A DNA stretch of 64,000 nucleotides from Verrucomicrobiales bacterium. Lineage in GTDB: Bacteria; Verrucomicrobiota; Verrucomicrobiia; Verrucomicrobiales; DEV007. The stretch covers positions 276,111 through 340,110 of the forward strand of contig DUBC01000007.1 of the NCBI GenBank assembly GCA_012960505.1. Direction: 5' to 3'. The notes beneath the pieces were generated by a model, which made no database searches, was not told where the DNA came from, and saw nothing but the letters and a program-made list of their open reading frames with translations. The translations under genes were made by a program, and so were the position numbers. Positions 35,521-45,441 of this stretch are shown one piece after another. The stretch's first letter is position 1. Every line of letters starts with the position of its first letter.

Positions 35521-37359
35521 ATGCCAATTCCAGAAGAAACAATTCAGCAAATTTTAAGTTCAACTGACATCGTTGAATTAGTTGAAGGATATTTCCCACT
35601 TCAAAAAAAAGGTCAAGACTTTTGGGCAGTTTGCCCATTCCATTCAGAAAAGTCCCCATCCTTTAAGGTGAGCCCAACGAGACAGGCATATTATTGCTTC
35701 GGGTGTAACGCTAAAGGCAATGCCATTGGTTTTGTAATGAATTATGAAAACCTGGATTTCCCTTCAGCTGTTAAAAGACTTGGATCAAAGGCAGGCATCA
35801 CAGTTCAAGAAGATGAACAAAGCCCAGAAACTAAGAAAGAGTTACAACTAAGAAAGGACATCACCAAAATCAACCGAACTGCAGGAGAATGGTTCCATGA
35901 GTACCTCATGAAAAGCCTTTCTCCGGACGCATCAAATGCGAGGGACTATTTAAAAGAACGCAAAATCACAAATCAAATTGCCAAGGATTGGCAAATTGGT
36001 TTTGCCCCAGCAAATAGCAATGAATTTTCAAATTGGGCTCGCGAGCAAGGTTTCAGTGGTGGCCTAATGAAGGAAAGCGGCCTCATGTCACTCAGAGATG
36101 AGCAGACACCCCAGAATGGATTGTACGCGAGATTCAGAAACCGAATCATGTTTCCATTGAACAATGATTTTGGTGAAACGATAGCCTTCAGTGGGCGGAC
36201 CATGGATTCTAAATCCAAAATCGCCAAGTACGTCAACTCTCCTGAAACGTTAATATTCAAAAAAAGCAATATCTTCTTCGGTCTAGATAAAACAAAGAGA
36301 GCCATTGCGAAACAAGAAGCAGTAATAATATGTGAAGGACAAATCGACCTAATCCGGTGCTATGAAAATGGAATAGGAAATATAGTCGCGCCACTCGGAA
36401 CAGCCTTTACTGAATACCATGCTAGGATACTTAGACGATTCACTGGAGAAAGAGGCGAAGCCTTACTTTGTTTTGATTCAGATTCTGCGGGATACAAAGC
36501 AGCAATAAGAGCATACAATGAACTTTCCTTTGCTGGCATTTATGTCCGAGCCATCGAACTGCCTCCCAACCAAGATCCCGACACGTTAATTACCACCAAG
36601 GGAGCTGATGAATTCATTGAACGCGTCAATAAGGCGAAACCGTTCTACTTATTTCAAATTGAAACATTATCTAAGTCACTTGATCTACATGACCCAAAAG
36701 ATCGAGTTCGTTTTGCTAACGAAATATCACCATCAATATCAATCATAAAAGATTCAGTGGCCAGAGAAGCTATGATTAACGATGTAGCAACAAGGCTCGG
36801 AATATCATCTGAAGATTTTCGTAAAAGAGTCGCCGCATCAATCAAAAAAGAATGGAGAACAAAACCTGAAAACAAAAGCTCCACTCAGAACAACAATTAT
36901 ATAACCGACAAAAATATTCGAATCTTAATGAAGCTGGCCCTTACCAATGAAGAGACTCAGGAATGGATAAAGGAATCAGCCGACGAACATATACAAACAT
37001 TAAAAACTAACCCAGAATCCGACATCTTAATCAAGATCTGGAAAAACCCTCCCGTATCAATATCACCTGAAAACATTAACACATACATAGCCACTAAAAT
37101 GGGAGAAGATCAGGATTTTGTTACCGGTATCCTCATTGAGAAAACAGCAGAATTAACTTTTGAGGACGCACAAAGAGCGATTATTAGACTTAAAATTAAG
37201 GACCTCCAAAGTAAAATAGATACAAACAAGACCAAAGTTACTCAAGCAAACCTCTCAAATCATCAAATTATAGAGATAACTAGCAAAGTTGAGACTCAAC
37301 GAAAAGAATTACTTGATTTCAAAATGGCCCTACAGAATATTACTAGCAGACGGGAATAA
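35521..37359 (+). CDS. dnaG: DNA primase DnaG
   Basis: A 612-residue primase. The CHC2 zinc finger is C38-x2-H41-x17-C59-x2-C62 (VCPFHSEKSPSFKV, YYCFGCNAKGNAIGFV). The catalytic core contains GFAPANSNEF, the FRNRIMFPLNNDFGETIAFS block and the TOPRIM motif AVIICEGQIDLIRC followed by LCFDSDSAGYKAAIRA. The C-terminal 200 residues are the helicase-interacting region and are weakly conserved. It makes RNA primers at the replication fork and acts with DnaB. rpoD follows 44 bases downstream, the classic macromolecular-synthesis arrangement, without rpsU. Confidence 0.96.
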   Translation: MPIPEETIQQILSSTDIVELVEGYFPLQKKGQDFWAVCPFHSEKSPSFKVSPTRQAYYCFGCNAKGNAIGFVMNYENLDFPSAVKRLGSKAGITVQEDEQSPETKKELQLRKDITKINRTAGEWFHEYLMKSLSPDASNARDYLKERKITNQIAKDWQIGFAPANSNEFSNWAREQGFSGGLMKESGLMSLRDEQTPQNGLYARFRNRIMFPLNNDFGETIAFSGRTMDSKSKIAKYVNSPETLIFKKSNIFFGLDKTKRAIAKQEAVIICEGQIDLIRCYENGIGNIVAPLGTAFTEYHARILRRFTGERGEALLCFDSDSAGYKAAIRAYNELSFAGIYVRAIELPPNQDPDTLITTKGADEFIERVNKAKPFYLFQIETLSKSLDLHDPKDRVRFANEISPSISIIKDSVAREAMINDVATRLGISSEDFRKRVAASIKKEWRTKPENKSSTQNNNYITDKNIRILMKLALTNEETQEWIKESADEHIQTLKTNPESDILIKIWKNPPVSISPENINTYIATKMGEDQDFVTGILIEKTAELTFEDAQRAIIRLKIKDLQSKIDTNKTKVTQANLSNHQIIEITSKVETQRKELLDFKMALQNITSRRE

Positions 37360-37403
37360 ATTAACTAGAGTTTCAAGAAAAATCATACTTAATACTCCAC
37401 CTT

Positions 37404-39449
37404 ATGGCGGAAAAAACCTCCTCAAAAAATAAGAAGCCTTCCAAAAGAACTGCTCTTAAAAAAAGCATCTCAAGTAAGGGAACTCCACAAAAATCACAAT
37501 CAACAACATCACAGCCTTCGGCTAGAAAAGTTAAACCAAAAAAAGGTAAGACTTTGATAATAAAGAAAAGCCCTACAAAGGCAGCTACTAAACAAAAGAA
37601 AGAGCCCGCCAAAGAAAACCCTTTACCATCGATTGAGATGGAAAGCGTTCAGACTATCAAGGGAATCATTGAGCTACCAAAGAGAAGAAGAGGCAGGCCG
37701 ACTAAAGAGGAAGAAGATCTTCGAGAAAAGATTCTTAAAGAACACGGCATCACTGGGGATCCTCTCTTAAAAAGACCAAGAGGTCGACCACGAAAAAATC
37801 AATCAAATCAATCATTACTTTCAAGCACCTCAATCAGAGACACTACTGGAAAGAAACTTGATATCGATTCACCTCAGATCCAAGACAAGCTCCGTCAACT
37901 TATCAATCTTGCCAAAGAGCAGGATTACCTGACCTTCGATGACATTAATGAGATATTGTCTAATGACGGCAATGAAGCCGTTGCACTAACTGAAGCCGTC
38001 ATACTCCGACTTAATAATTTGGAGTTTGATATCATTGATGCTTCTCAAGTAGATAAAGTTGGTGAAATTAGGAAACAAAAAAAAGAAGGCATAGCAGCTC
38101 ACAAGGCTGAAGCCAAATTAGACATTCTCGATGATCCGGTCCGCATGTATCTAAAGCAAATGGGTCAGGTCCCCTTGTTAACGAGGGAGCAAGAAGTTGA
38201 AATCTCTAAAAGAATAGAAACAGCTGAAGAGAACGCTAAAGGCATTCTTCACGGCTTTGGCTTTGCTGCAGAACTTTATTTAGCCCACGCAAATAGACTT
38301 CACGAAGGAAAAGAAAGATTCGATAGAATAATTTTAGATAAAGAGATAAATAGTCGTGAGCGCTATATGAAGTCTCTGAAACGTTTAATCAATCAAGTCA
38401 CTGATGCGAGCAGAGAAGCAGATACAGTTTACGAGAAATTACAAAAACCAAAAGTTAGGTCTAGGAAGAAACTTGAGGAAGAATTTGAAAAGCTAATTAA
38501 AAAATTGAATAAATGCTACAAGAGATTCCACTTCAAAGAGACAGTCATTGAAGACTTTTTGGATTCAACGCAATCCCACCAAAAAGAATTTTTAAGGCTT
38601 GAGAAAAAACAAATGGATTCTGAGGAATTTACAAAATTCTGCATACAATCATGGCAGAGCCCTGATGAGTTCAAAGCCAACTATAAAGAACTAAAAAAAT
38701 GGGTGAAGGCTTCCATAACAGCTAAAGGTGAAATGGTTGAGGCTAATCTTCGACTAGTTATTTCAATTGCAAAGAAGTACACCAATAGAGGACTCTCCTT
38801 TTTGGATTTAATTCAAGAGGGCAACATGGGGTTAATGAAAGCGGTTGAAAAGTTCGAATATCAAAGAGGCTATAAATTCTCAACTTATGCAACTTGGTGG
38901 ATAAGACAGGCCATCACTCGCTCAATAGCTGATCAGGCACGGACAATCCGAATTCCTGTCCATATGATTGAAACAATCAACAAGTTGATGAGAGTTCAAA
39001 AACAACTCGTTCAGGAATATGGTCGCGAACCAAGCGCCGATGAAATTGCAGAAGAAATACATCTGCCAGTACAACGAGTCAGAGCAGTCTTGAAAATGGC
39101 CCAACAGCCGATCTCATTACAAGCACCCGTAGGCGATAGCGACGACACTAGCTTCGGAGACTTTATTGAAGATAAAACTGCTGAGAACCCAATGGAATCT
39201 ACAGGGTTTGCGATGCTTAAGGATAAAATCAAGGATGTTTTGGACACTCTTAGTTTAAGGGAGCGCGCAGTACTGGAACAACGTTTCGGACTTTGTGACG
39301 GTTACAGTCGAACCCTAGAAGAAGTCGGCAAACAATTCGAAGTGACAAGAGAAAGAATTCGTCAAATCGAGGCTAAGGCATTAAGAAAAATGCGACACCC
39401 TACGCGCATACGCAAACTCGAGGGCTTCATTGAGATGTCTTACATTTAA
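37404..39449 (+). CDS. rpoD: Primary sigma factor RpoD with AT-hook-like N-terminal extension
   Basis: A 681-residue sigma70. The first 135 residues form a Lys/Ser/Thr-rich tail with two AT-hook-like motifs: KRRRGRPTK (93-101) and KRPRGRPRK (123-131). A region 1.1-like domain follows ([20 protein letters not shown]), then region 1.2 ([20 protein letters not shown]), a non-conserved region, region 2 ([40 protein letters not shown]), region 3 ([16 protein letters not shown]) and region 4 with the -35 helix-turn-helix ([20 protein letters not shown]). It directs transcription of most genes and follows dnaG as a probable operon. The AT hooks are unusual for a bacterial sigma factor. Convergent with the AsmA-like gene, 2 bases between stops. 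Confidence 0.96.
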   Translation: MAEKTSSKNKKPSKRTALKKSISSKGTPQKSQSTTSQPSARKVKPKKGKTLIIKKSPTKAATKQKKEPAKENPLPSIEMESVQTIKGIIELPKRRRGRPTKEEEDLREKILKEHGITGDPLLKRPRGRPRKNQSNQSLLSSTSIRDTTGKKLDIDSPQIQDKLRQLINLAKEQDYLTFDDINEILSNDGNEAVALTEAVILRLNNLEFDIIDASQVDKVGEIRKQKKEGIAAHKAEAKLDILDDPVRMYLKQMGQVPLLTREQEVEISKRIETAEENAKGILHGFGFAAELYLAHANRLHEGKERFDRIILDKEINSRERYMKSLKRLINQVTDASREADTVYEKLQKPKVRSRKKLEEEFEKLIKKLNKCYKRFHFKETVIEDFLDSTQSHQKEFLRLEKKQMDSEEFTKFCIQSWQSPDEFKANYKELKKWVKASITAKGEMVEANLRLVISIAKKYTNRGLSFLDLIQEGNMGLMKAVEKFEYQRGYKFSTYATWWIRQAITRSIADQARTIRIPVHMIETINKLMRVQKQLVQEYGREPSADEIAEEIHLPVQRVRAVLKMAQQPISLQAPVGDSDDTSFGDFIEDKTAENPMESTGFAMLKDKIKDVLDTLSLRERAVLEQRFGLCDGYSRTLEEVGKQFEVTRERIRQIEAKALRKMRHPTRIRKLEGFIEMSYI

Positions 39450-39451
39450 GA

Positions 39452-41152
39452 CTACTCACCAAATGGCAAAAGGGCATCCAAAAGACCTTGCCCTCCCTTG
39501 AGCAATTTCGAAGGCAGTTCAAAGGTTTCTTCCACGAGACCCTTAAGAATTCCATCAATCTCTATTGCTATTCCCAATTCTTGAGCCGCACGTTTTATAT
39601 TTGCCATTCCAAATACATCTCCAGGATCTACATCATCAGCAATTAAAACATCGAGAATATTAACTCCTTTGTTCTTTGCTGTTTTTGATAGTAATTTAAT
39701 GGCCTCTAACGCTTTTTGACTAACGCCAACAATGTCTCCCCATAAGCCGGTTCCTCCAAATTCAAAAAATTGACGTCTTAGGTCAGAAGTATAAGGATCT
39801 GAGGAATCTTCATCAATATTAGTTACCGCCCAAAGAAATCCCTCAGGAGGCTTAGGGACACCTTTTGGGTTGTCAGCAAACACTCGCTCAAATGCAGCAT
39901 CACGATTATAACTGAAAACCTTGGTTATGATTCCCTTTTCCAATAATGGGACCCACTTAATAGTCTCAGGAGTAATGCCGATCATGTATGCGCCACTCGT
40001 TACTTTGCCATCATTGTATTTTAATTTGCCACTGAGACAAGCCGTTCCTGATGTTAAACCGTAAACATTAATGATGTCCCAAGTTTGGTCGTCTAGCCTT
40101 TCAAAAGAAACAGTAAAATCATTAAAAGAAAGTTTTCTAAATTTACTAGAACCTAAGAGAGCATCTATCCGATCAAGAATAGGCATGGCTTCAAGACTAC
40201 CCTCTCGCAACGTTGCCTTTCCCAAGACATTACTATCATCATTCGTTCCAGATAAATCCAGATCCACATCGATTGTCCCCTTTAGCCTCTTGATCCAATC
40301 ATCAGCTAATAATTCTGACGCGGGAACATCCCTTAAATTGCTTCGTATGGACCAACTCGTTTCGTCTTGATTAAATTCAACATCACCGGAAACGCTCAAT
40401 GATGAATTTTTAAAAAGTCGGAAATCTGAACGGTCAATTATAAGGTTACTAGAACTGGCTCGAAGCTCAGCGTCGATCAATTCTAGCCTTTCAAAACCTT
40501 TTGGCCATAAATCACCACCAATGATTTTAATCTTATAGAATTCTGAAGACGAACTTGGAACGGATAAAAGTGAAATTTTTCGACCTTCTAGATTCAATTT
40601 TTCGTCAAAATAATTAAAGTTCAATTCACCTACTCTAATTTGATTAACCTCAAGTTTATTTGGCAAAAAGCGTTTTAAAAAACCATTGTCCTGAGAATCC
40701 AGTCCTTGTCCTTTAGCGTCGCCTAGATTCTCACCGGCATCTGTTAAGCGGTTAGAATCAATTAGTAAGTTAATTCGATTAATGTCTAACCCTGTGACCT
40801 CCCACGCTCTCCTTTTAACGGCTCCGATATTAATTCTTGCACGTATGCCGTCAGCTTTAAGCTTAGAAAAGATCGCGCCATCATAACCCTCTACTTTAAG
40901 TTGATCAGTATCCACAGTAGTTCCTTGCCACCGAAATTCATCAAAATTACTACTTACTTTAAGCTCATTGTTGATTCGGTTCTCAAGTGATATTTTAAAC
41001 TTTTCACTCTTCAGATACTTATTAAGAAGCAGAAATACAACGAACGAAAAAAGAACAAAAACAATAAATAACGTAAGGCCAAAAAAAAGTATGGCCCTCG
41101 CAATTTTGCGAAACCTATTTTTATCTGATATCTTTATGTCAATTTCAGGCAT
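39452..41152 (-). CDS. AsmA-like membrane-anchored protein
   Basis: A 566-residue protein with one N-terminal membrane helix (about 17-42) after a basic segment, followed by a long periplasmic region rich in beta strands: LINNELKVSSNFDEFRWQG-like openings, VDTDQLKVEGYDGAIFSKLK, GTIDVDLDLSGTNDDSNVLG. This layout is that of AsmA/DUF3971-type proteins, which are thought to help move phospholipids or assemble the outer membrane. The C-terminal third contains MIGITPETIKWVPLLEKGI, a pattern of PVC AsmA-like proteins. It stands alone on the minus strand between rpoD and an ABC transporter gene. Confidence 0.6.
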   Translation of the reverse strand: MPEIDIKISDKNRFRKIARAILFFGLTLFIVFVLFSFVVFLLLNKYLKSEKFKISLENRINNELKVSSNFDEFRWQGTTVDTDQLKVEGYDGAIFSKLKADGIRARINIGAVKRRAWEVTGLDINRINLLIDSNRLTDAGENLGDAKGQGLDSQDNGFLKRFLPNKLEVNQIRVGELNFNYFDEKLNLEGRKISLLSVPSSSSEFYKIKIIGGDLWPKGFERLELIDAELRASSSNLIIDRSDFRLFKNSSLSVSGDVEFNQDETSWSIRSNLRDVPASELLADDWIKRLKGTIDVDLDLSGTNDDSNVLGKATLREGSLEAMPILDRIDALLGSSKFRKLSFNDFTVSFERLDDQTWDIINVYGLTSGTACLSGKLKYNDGKVTSGAYMIGITPETIKWVPLLEKGIITKVFSYNRDAAFERVFADNPKGVPKPPEGFLWAVTNIDEDSSDPYTSDLRRQFFEFGGTGLWGDIVGVSQKALEAIKLLSKTAKNKGVNILDVLIADDVDPGDVFGMANIKRAAQELGIAIEIDGILKGLVEETFELPSKLLKGGQGLLDALLPFGE

Positions 41153-41248
41153 CCGTCTTAGTGTAAACTACACAGCCAATTACAAAACTTCACCATTATA
41201 TTTATTTTGCCATTACTAGAGTAAACAACCCTCATTTATAACAAGATC

Positions 41249-42937
41249 GTGTTAAAACTTAACAAGGTAAGCTTTGCCATCAATGAAAATGAAAATGAAG
41301 TGCACCTAATAAAGGATGCCTCAATTTCAATACCTCCTGGTAAGTTCATGGCTATTGTCGGACCCTCTGGGTGTGGGAAAACCACCCTATTGAAAATCAT
41401 TGCTGGAATTAATGAGGAAAGTTCAGGAACAATAACTTGGGGCGGGAGAAATTTGTCAGAAGAGGATCTGGCGGCTTCTGAGGTCGGCTACGTGCCTCAG
41501 TTCAGTATAGCTTTCGACGAGCTCACAATTGAAGAGAGCATTGGATATGCATTGCGCCTGCGTGTGAACAAAAAACAAATAACTAATGAATCAGATCTTG
41601 TCGCCACTATAATTGAACAAGTCGGACTAAAAGAATTATCTGACAGAAAAGTTAAAGTCCTATCTGGAGGTCAAAAAAGAAGGCTCAGCCTCGCACTTGA
41701 GCTCGTCACTAATCCTACACTATTGCTATGCGATGAAGTCACTAGCGGATTGGACCCAAGGTCTGAAAAGGAAATAGTAAACTTGTTACATTCTTTATCT
41801 CAAAGCACTGAAAGAATTGTTGTTAACGTTACCCACAGTCTAAACCATCTGGATTTGTATGATATAATCTTAGTTCTTTACGAAGGACGTGTAGCATATC
41901 AAGGCCCCCCGAACAAAATAACTCATTATTTCAGCGTAGAATCAGCTGAAGAAATCTATCCACTACTTGGATGTAGAGAATCTCAGGAATGGCATAACTC
42001 ATGGAATAAGCACAAGCACACATACTTAATTGAAGCAGAGGACACGCATTACGAAAATCAATCTGCCCAGGCAAATCCGTCTCCGAGCCCCGTCTCCCAA
42101 TTTTATGCACTAATTTCCCGTAGGTTTAAAATCTTCACCCGTGATAAAACACAATTAATTCTTCAGGCGGCAATGATCATCGGATTTCCATTGCTGGTTA
42201 TTGTATTCGGATTGGAGGGGATCACACAGCCAAAAACCTTACCCACCAACAATACTGGTAGTATTATTGAACAGTTCAATCACCAAGTGTCAGTGTCTGA
42301 AAGTCAGATCAAAACAGGATCCCTCATCTCAGGACTCATCATGTTTCAAGTAATACTACTGACTCTTATCGCTTCTAATAACTCAGCACGTGAAATTTCT
42401 GGAGAGCGTGAAATATTTGAAAAGGAAAGATTCGGCGGCCTTCACACCGCGAGTTATATTGGGAGCAAGATTGCATTTCTTACAATCTTAGTCCTCATCC
42501 AGTCGCTATGGATGGGCATATTTGTACAAATATGCATTCCTACACTTCCAGGTTCACCTGTAACTAGACTCTTAATACTTTTCCTTGTCACAGCTGCGAT
42601 GACATCAGTTTGTTTAGGAATATCAGGTTTGATGAAAAATCCTGAACAGAGCTCATTAATGTCAATATATCTTGTCGGATTTCAACTTCCGCTATCAGGT
42701 GCGATACTCGCATTGCCACAATGGTTAGAACCAATTTCACGTCCATTCATTTCTGCCTTTTGGGCTTGGTCAGCTAACTTAGACATCATGACTGGAGGTT
42801 ATTTCGGACAATCAATTCATGCGGTAACAGAAGAATCATCCCTTCAGCCTCTCAATGTTTGCATTGCATGGCTAAGTGTACACATTTTAACCGGAATATT
42901 TGCAGCTTACGCAGGAGCCAAAAGACCTCAATGGTGA
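41249..42937 (+). CDS. ABCG-type half transporter (ATPase fused to permease)
   Basis: A 562-residue fusion of ATPase and permease. The ATPase occupies about 1-225: Walker A VGPSGCGKTTLLKI, the Q-loop in VGYVPQF, signature LSGGQKRRLSLALEL, Walker B LLLCDEVTSGLDPRS and the His loop VTHSLNHLDLYD. The permease (about 275-560) has six hydrophobic helices in the ABC-2 pattern, like the eukaryotic ABCG/White group. It is likely a homodimeric exporter of a lipid or other hydrophobic compound. It starts with GTG; a TATAAC hexamer lies 6 bases before it. Two genes of unknown function follow in the same direction (gaps of 72 and 4 bases) and may be partners. Confidence 0.88.
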   Translation: MLKLNKVSFAINENENEVHLIKDASISIPPGKFMAIVGPSGCGKTTLLKIIAGINEESSGTITWGGRNLSEEDLAASEVGYVPQFSIAFDELTIEESIGYALRLRVNKKQITNESDLVATIIEQVGLKELSDRKVKVLSGGQKRRLSLALELVTNPTLLLCDEVTSGLDPRSEKEIVNLLHSLSQSTERIVVNVTHSLNHLDLYDIILVLYEGRVAYQGPPNKITHYFSVESAEEIYPLLGCRESQEWHNSWNKHKHTYLIEAEDTHYENQSAQANPSPSPVSQFYALISRRFKIFTRDKTQLILQAAMIIGFPLLVIVFGLEGITQPKTLPTNNTGSIIEQFNHQVSVSESQIKTGSLISGLIMFQVILLTLIASNNSAREISGEREIFEKERFGGLHTASYIGSKIAFLTILVLIQSLWMGIFVQICIPTLPGSPVTRLLILFLVTAAMTSVCLGISGLMKNPEQSSLMSIYLVGFQLPLSGAILALPQWLEPISRPFISAFWAWSANLDIMTGGYFGQSIHAVTEESSLQPLNVCIAWLSVHILTGIFAAYAGAKRPQW

Positions 42938-43009
42938 TCTCGTTACAATAAACTACTGATTAATCTACGAATTTGTAATTATACAACATCGATATATTGT
43001 TTTGTATTC

Positions 43010-43414
43010 ATGGCAAGACGTGCACAGAAAGGAATTAACAAGCTGATCATAGCAATATTTGCTTTGCTTATAACTGTAGTAGGTTTCCTGATCGTCAAAA
43101 TAATAGGAAGCCCAAAGGACTCAATGAGGACCGTCACTCAGTTAAATGTCTCAGATTATATCAAAGAAGGAACTACCTTAGCTGGCACTGAAGGAATTGT
43201 GACTGGCGTTGTCGCCGAAAAATTAAGATGGACTCCCGATCGTGGAGAAATGATATCGGTTGCCGTCAACCTAGATAAGAATCAAGAACTTATTCCAATA
43301 ATGGTTCCCCCTGAGTTTAAAAACGTAAATATTGCAAGGGGTGATAAATTCACATTCAAAGTTGAAGTAGGAAAAGAACAGTTACTAATAACTAAGGACC
43401 TGAAGCGAAGATAG
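43010..43414 (+). CDS. Small membrane-anchored protein, possible OB fold
   Basis: A 134-residue protein: a basic N-terminus (MARRAQKGINK), one membrane helix (about 12-31), then a soluble beta-rich domain (GTEGIVTGVVAEKLRWTPDR, ISVAVNLDKNQELIPIMVPP, GDKFTFKVEVG). The beta pattern suggests a small OB-like barrel facing the periplasm, though I do not recognise the family. It is 4 bases upstream of the next gene and 72 bases downstream of the ABC transporter, so the three are probably cotranscribed. Confidence 0.6.
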   Translation: MARRAQKGINKLIIAIFALLITVVGFLIVKIIGSPKDSMRTVTQLNVSDYIKEGTTLAGTEGIVTGVVAEKLRWTPDRGEMISVAVNLDKNQELIPIMVPPEFKNVNIARGDKFTFKVEVGKEQLLITKDLKRR

Positions 43415-43418
43415 CATT

Positions 43419-45413
43419 ATGTTTTCTAATCCAAAAACAACATTAGCCAATTTGATTGCTGCCATAATTACATTCGCAGCAACCTTAGCTGCCAATTCTC
43501 AAGTCCTTACTGGACCAACTGGGAATCAAACCAACAAATCGACCACAACAAAACCTGACGGCACTACGATCGTCAATAATGAACCCGAACGATCTAAGCA
43601 ACCTTTCCTTGGAACTGATCTCCCTGTTTTTAATCCAGGGACTGAAATCTTCAGTTGGGACGGACAAAATTGGAACATTAACAAAAACAGGTTAATGCGA
43701 GCACGGTTTGAAAAATACCTTAACGCTCCAGCTGATAGCACTGAAGATGACAATGAATACCGCTCAATCATTAAAACTATTCTTGATGAACTCTCACCTC
43801 ATAAAAAAGGAACTGGGCACCTTCAACGCGCAGTCGCAATGCTTCCAAGGGCATCCAATTACAGGATAGATTCAAAGCTCTGCGATTCACTCTCACAAGC
43901 TATACTTGGAGTCTATTATGGACAACAAAATGCTGTAGCATTAGCAAGATCCAACAAAGCACTGGAACATGAAAAGAAATTGTTACACTGGAACGTTGAG
44001 GTCGCCACATCTGAAAAACTTATAGATGAAGCCAAAAAGAGAGGTGCTACCGGCAAAGGAAGTGAAAACAACGCTGCCGGCAAAGGAAGTGAGAATAAAC
44101 AACAAAACACTGGCAAGAATGTATCTAGCGCAGGAAGAGTCGCTGGTTACCTCCAAAGATTAGCAGAAATTGAAACACTAAGGTTAGCAAACAAAGCAAA
44201 GATTGGCATATCTGAAGTTCAAGCAAAAGTAGAGTATCAAGGTCTCATCCTCCAGTTTGCGGTACAGAGGAGATGGGAACACGTTCTTATCGCTTCGAGA
44301 ATTTACAGGAGATTATTTAGAGATGGGGATGGAGCCATTGACGTTAAAAAGGACTCAGACGCTGATAAGATGCTTGCCAAGGGCCTAGGCTTAAGCCCCA
44401 CAGTCACATCATTAGATATGTTTGCCAGTGAAGTAATTCGTGATGTCGATGAGGGCGTCACAGCTTTTGATTTCCTTGCAAAGAAAAATGAACTCGAGAC
44501 AGCCTCTAAGCGATTAGCTGAATCGTTCTTTGTGGGGGAATATCTACCTAAAATTAGAACTCTTGACCGAGAGAAAAAACAAAAGGTTCAATACTTTGTT
44601 CGCGATGCCGACTCTCTATTAAGTGCAATGGAAGTTCGAGACTATGAGACAGCATCAAAACTCATTGAGCGAATGAAAATCAATGCCGTTGATTTCAATT
44701 ACTCGAAAGCTAAAGCTGGAGTTGAATTTTATACGAACTTAAGTAACTCGAGTTTGACTCAGGCTAAAATCGCAGCTCAACAAAATGAAATGGAAGAGTA
44801 CAAAAGGCAAATAAGGATAGCCATAGAGGCATGGCCTTTGAACCCTAAAATTAAAGAACAAAATGATTTGTTCGCTTCTATAGCTGACATTCAAGTAACA
44901 ACTTTGAACGAACTAGACACACTCCTCGCGCAAGGAAATAACAGAGAAATCATGAAAAACCGTGGTCGTTTTATTGCGGCCGCTCACAATGATCCCAAAC
45001 GTTCAGAACAATTAGATAAAGTATTAAACAGTGTATTAAGCCTCGAACAGGAAATCGCTAAAATCAAAGGTCTACGAGAGAACAAAAATCCTTGGGGCGC
45101 CTGGGAGATTGCACGCAAGGCACAAGAGTCTTATAGCGATGATAATGATCTGCTTAAATTGTCGGTTAAATTAAATGAAGAAGTTTCTTCTTTTGTTCAT
45201 GTTCTGAAAAAAGCTGAGAAACTTGAACAACAAAAACATTCAGGCATGAGCTTAACTTGGTACCTTAAAGCTAAAGACATCTACACCCAAAGTACATATG
45301 CTAATGATGGCATTAGGAGGATCCTCGACTATTTATTGCCATCCTCACCTCCAGAAACCATCTTATCTTCTGAAGTTAAAAACGAAACTGCTCAGCCTCT
45401 AAACTTCGACTAA
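43419..45413 (+). CDS. Large secreted helical protein of unknown function
   Basis: A 664-residue protein with an N-terminal hydrophobic segment (about 10-28, ending LAANSQVL) that fits a signal peptide. The remainder is highly charged and mostly helical, with stretches that look like coiled coil or TPR-type helices (AARKNEL-like patterns, KIAAQQNEMEEYKRQIRIAI, WEIARKAQESYSDDNDLLKL, SLTWYLKAKDIYTQSTYAND). About residues 210-227 form a 9-residue duplication (AxGKGSENx twice). I do not recognise the family, but the overall look is that of a verrucomicrobial periplasmic scaffold protein. The context with an ABC exporter and a membrane-anchored partner suggests an envelope role. Confidence 0.65.
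   Translation: MFSNPKTTLANLIAAIITFAATLAANSQVLTGPTGNQTNKSTTTKPDGTTIVNNEPERSKQPFLGTDLPVFNPGTEIFSWDGQNWNINKNRLMRARFEKYLNAPADSTEDDNEYRSIIKTILDELSPHKKGTGHLQRAVAMLPRASNYRIDSKLCDSLSQAILGVYYGQQNAVALARSNKALEHEKKLLHWNVEVATSEKLIDEAKKRGATGKGSENNAAGKGSENKQQNTGKNVSSAGRVAGYLQRLAEIETLRLANKAKIGISEVQAKVEYQGLILQFAVQRRWEHVLIASRIYRRLFRDGDGAIDVKKDSDADKMLAKGLGLSPTVTSLDMFASEVIRDVDEGVTAFDFLAKKNELETASKRLAESFFVGEYLPKIRTLDREKKQKVQYFVRDADSLLSAMEVRDYETASKLIERMKINAVDFNYSKAKAGVEFYTNLSNSSLTQAKIAAQQNEMEEYKRQIRIAIEAWPLNPKIKEQNDLFASIADIQVTTLNELDTLLAQGNNREIMKNRGRFIAAAHNDPKRSEQLDKVLNSVLSLEQEIAKIKGLRENKNPWGAWEIARKAQESYSDDNDLLKLSVKLNEEVSSFVHVLKKAEKLEQQKHSGMSLTWYLKAKDIYTQSTYANDGIRRILDYLLPSSPPETILSSEVKNETAQPLNFD
44046..44099 (+). repeat. 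27-base in-frame tandem duplication
   Basis: Two adjacent 27-base units (44046-44072 and 44073-44099) differ at a few positions and encode ATGKGSENN and AAGKGSENK. The duplication keeps the frame and lengthens a flexible linker. Confidence 0.75.
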
Positions 45414-45441
45414 AACGAGCTGAATTCACTATCTCAGTCAA

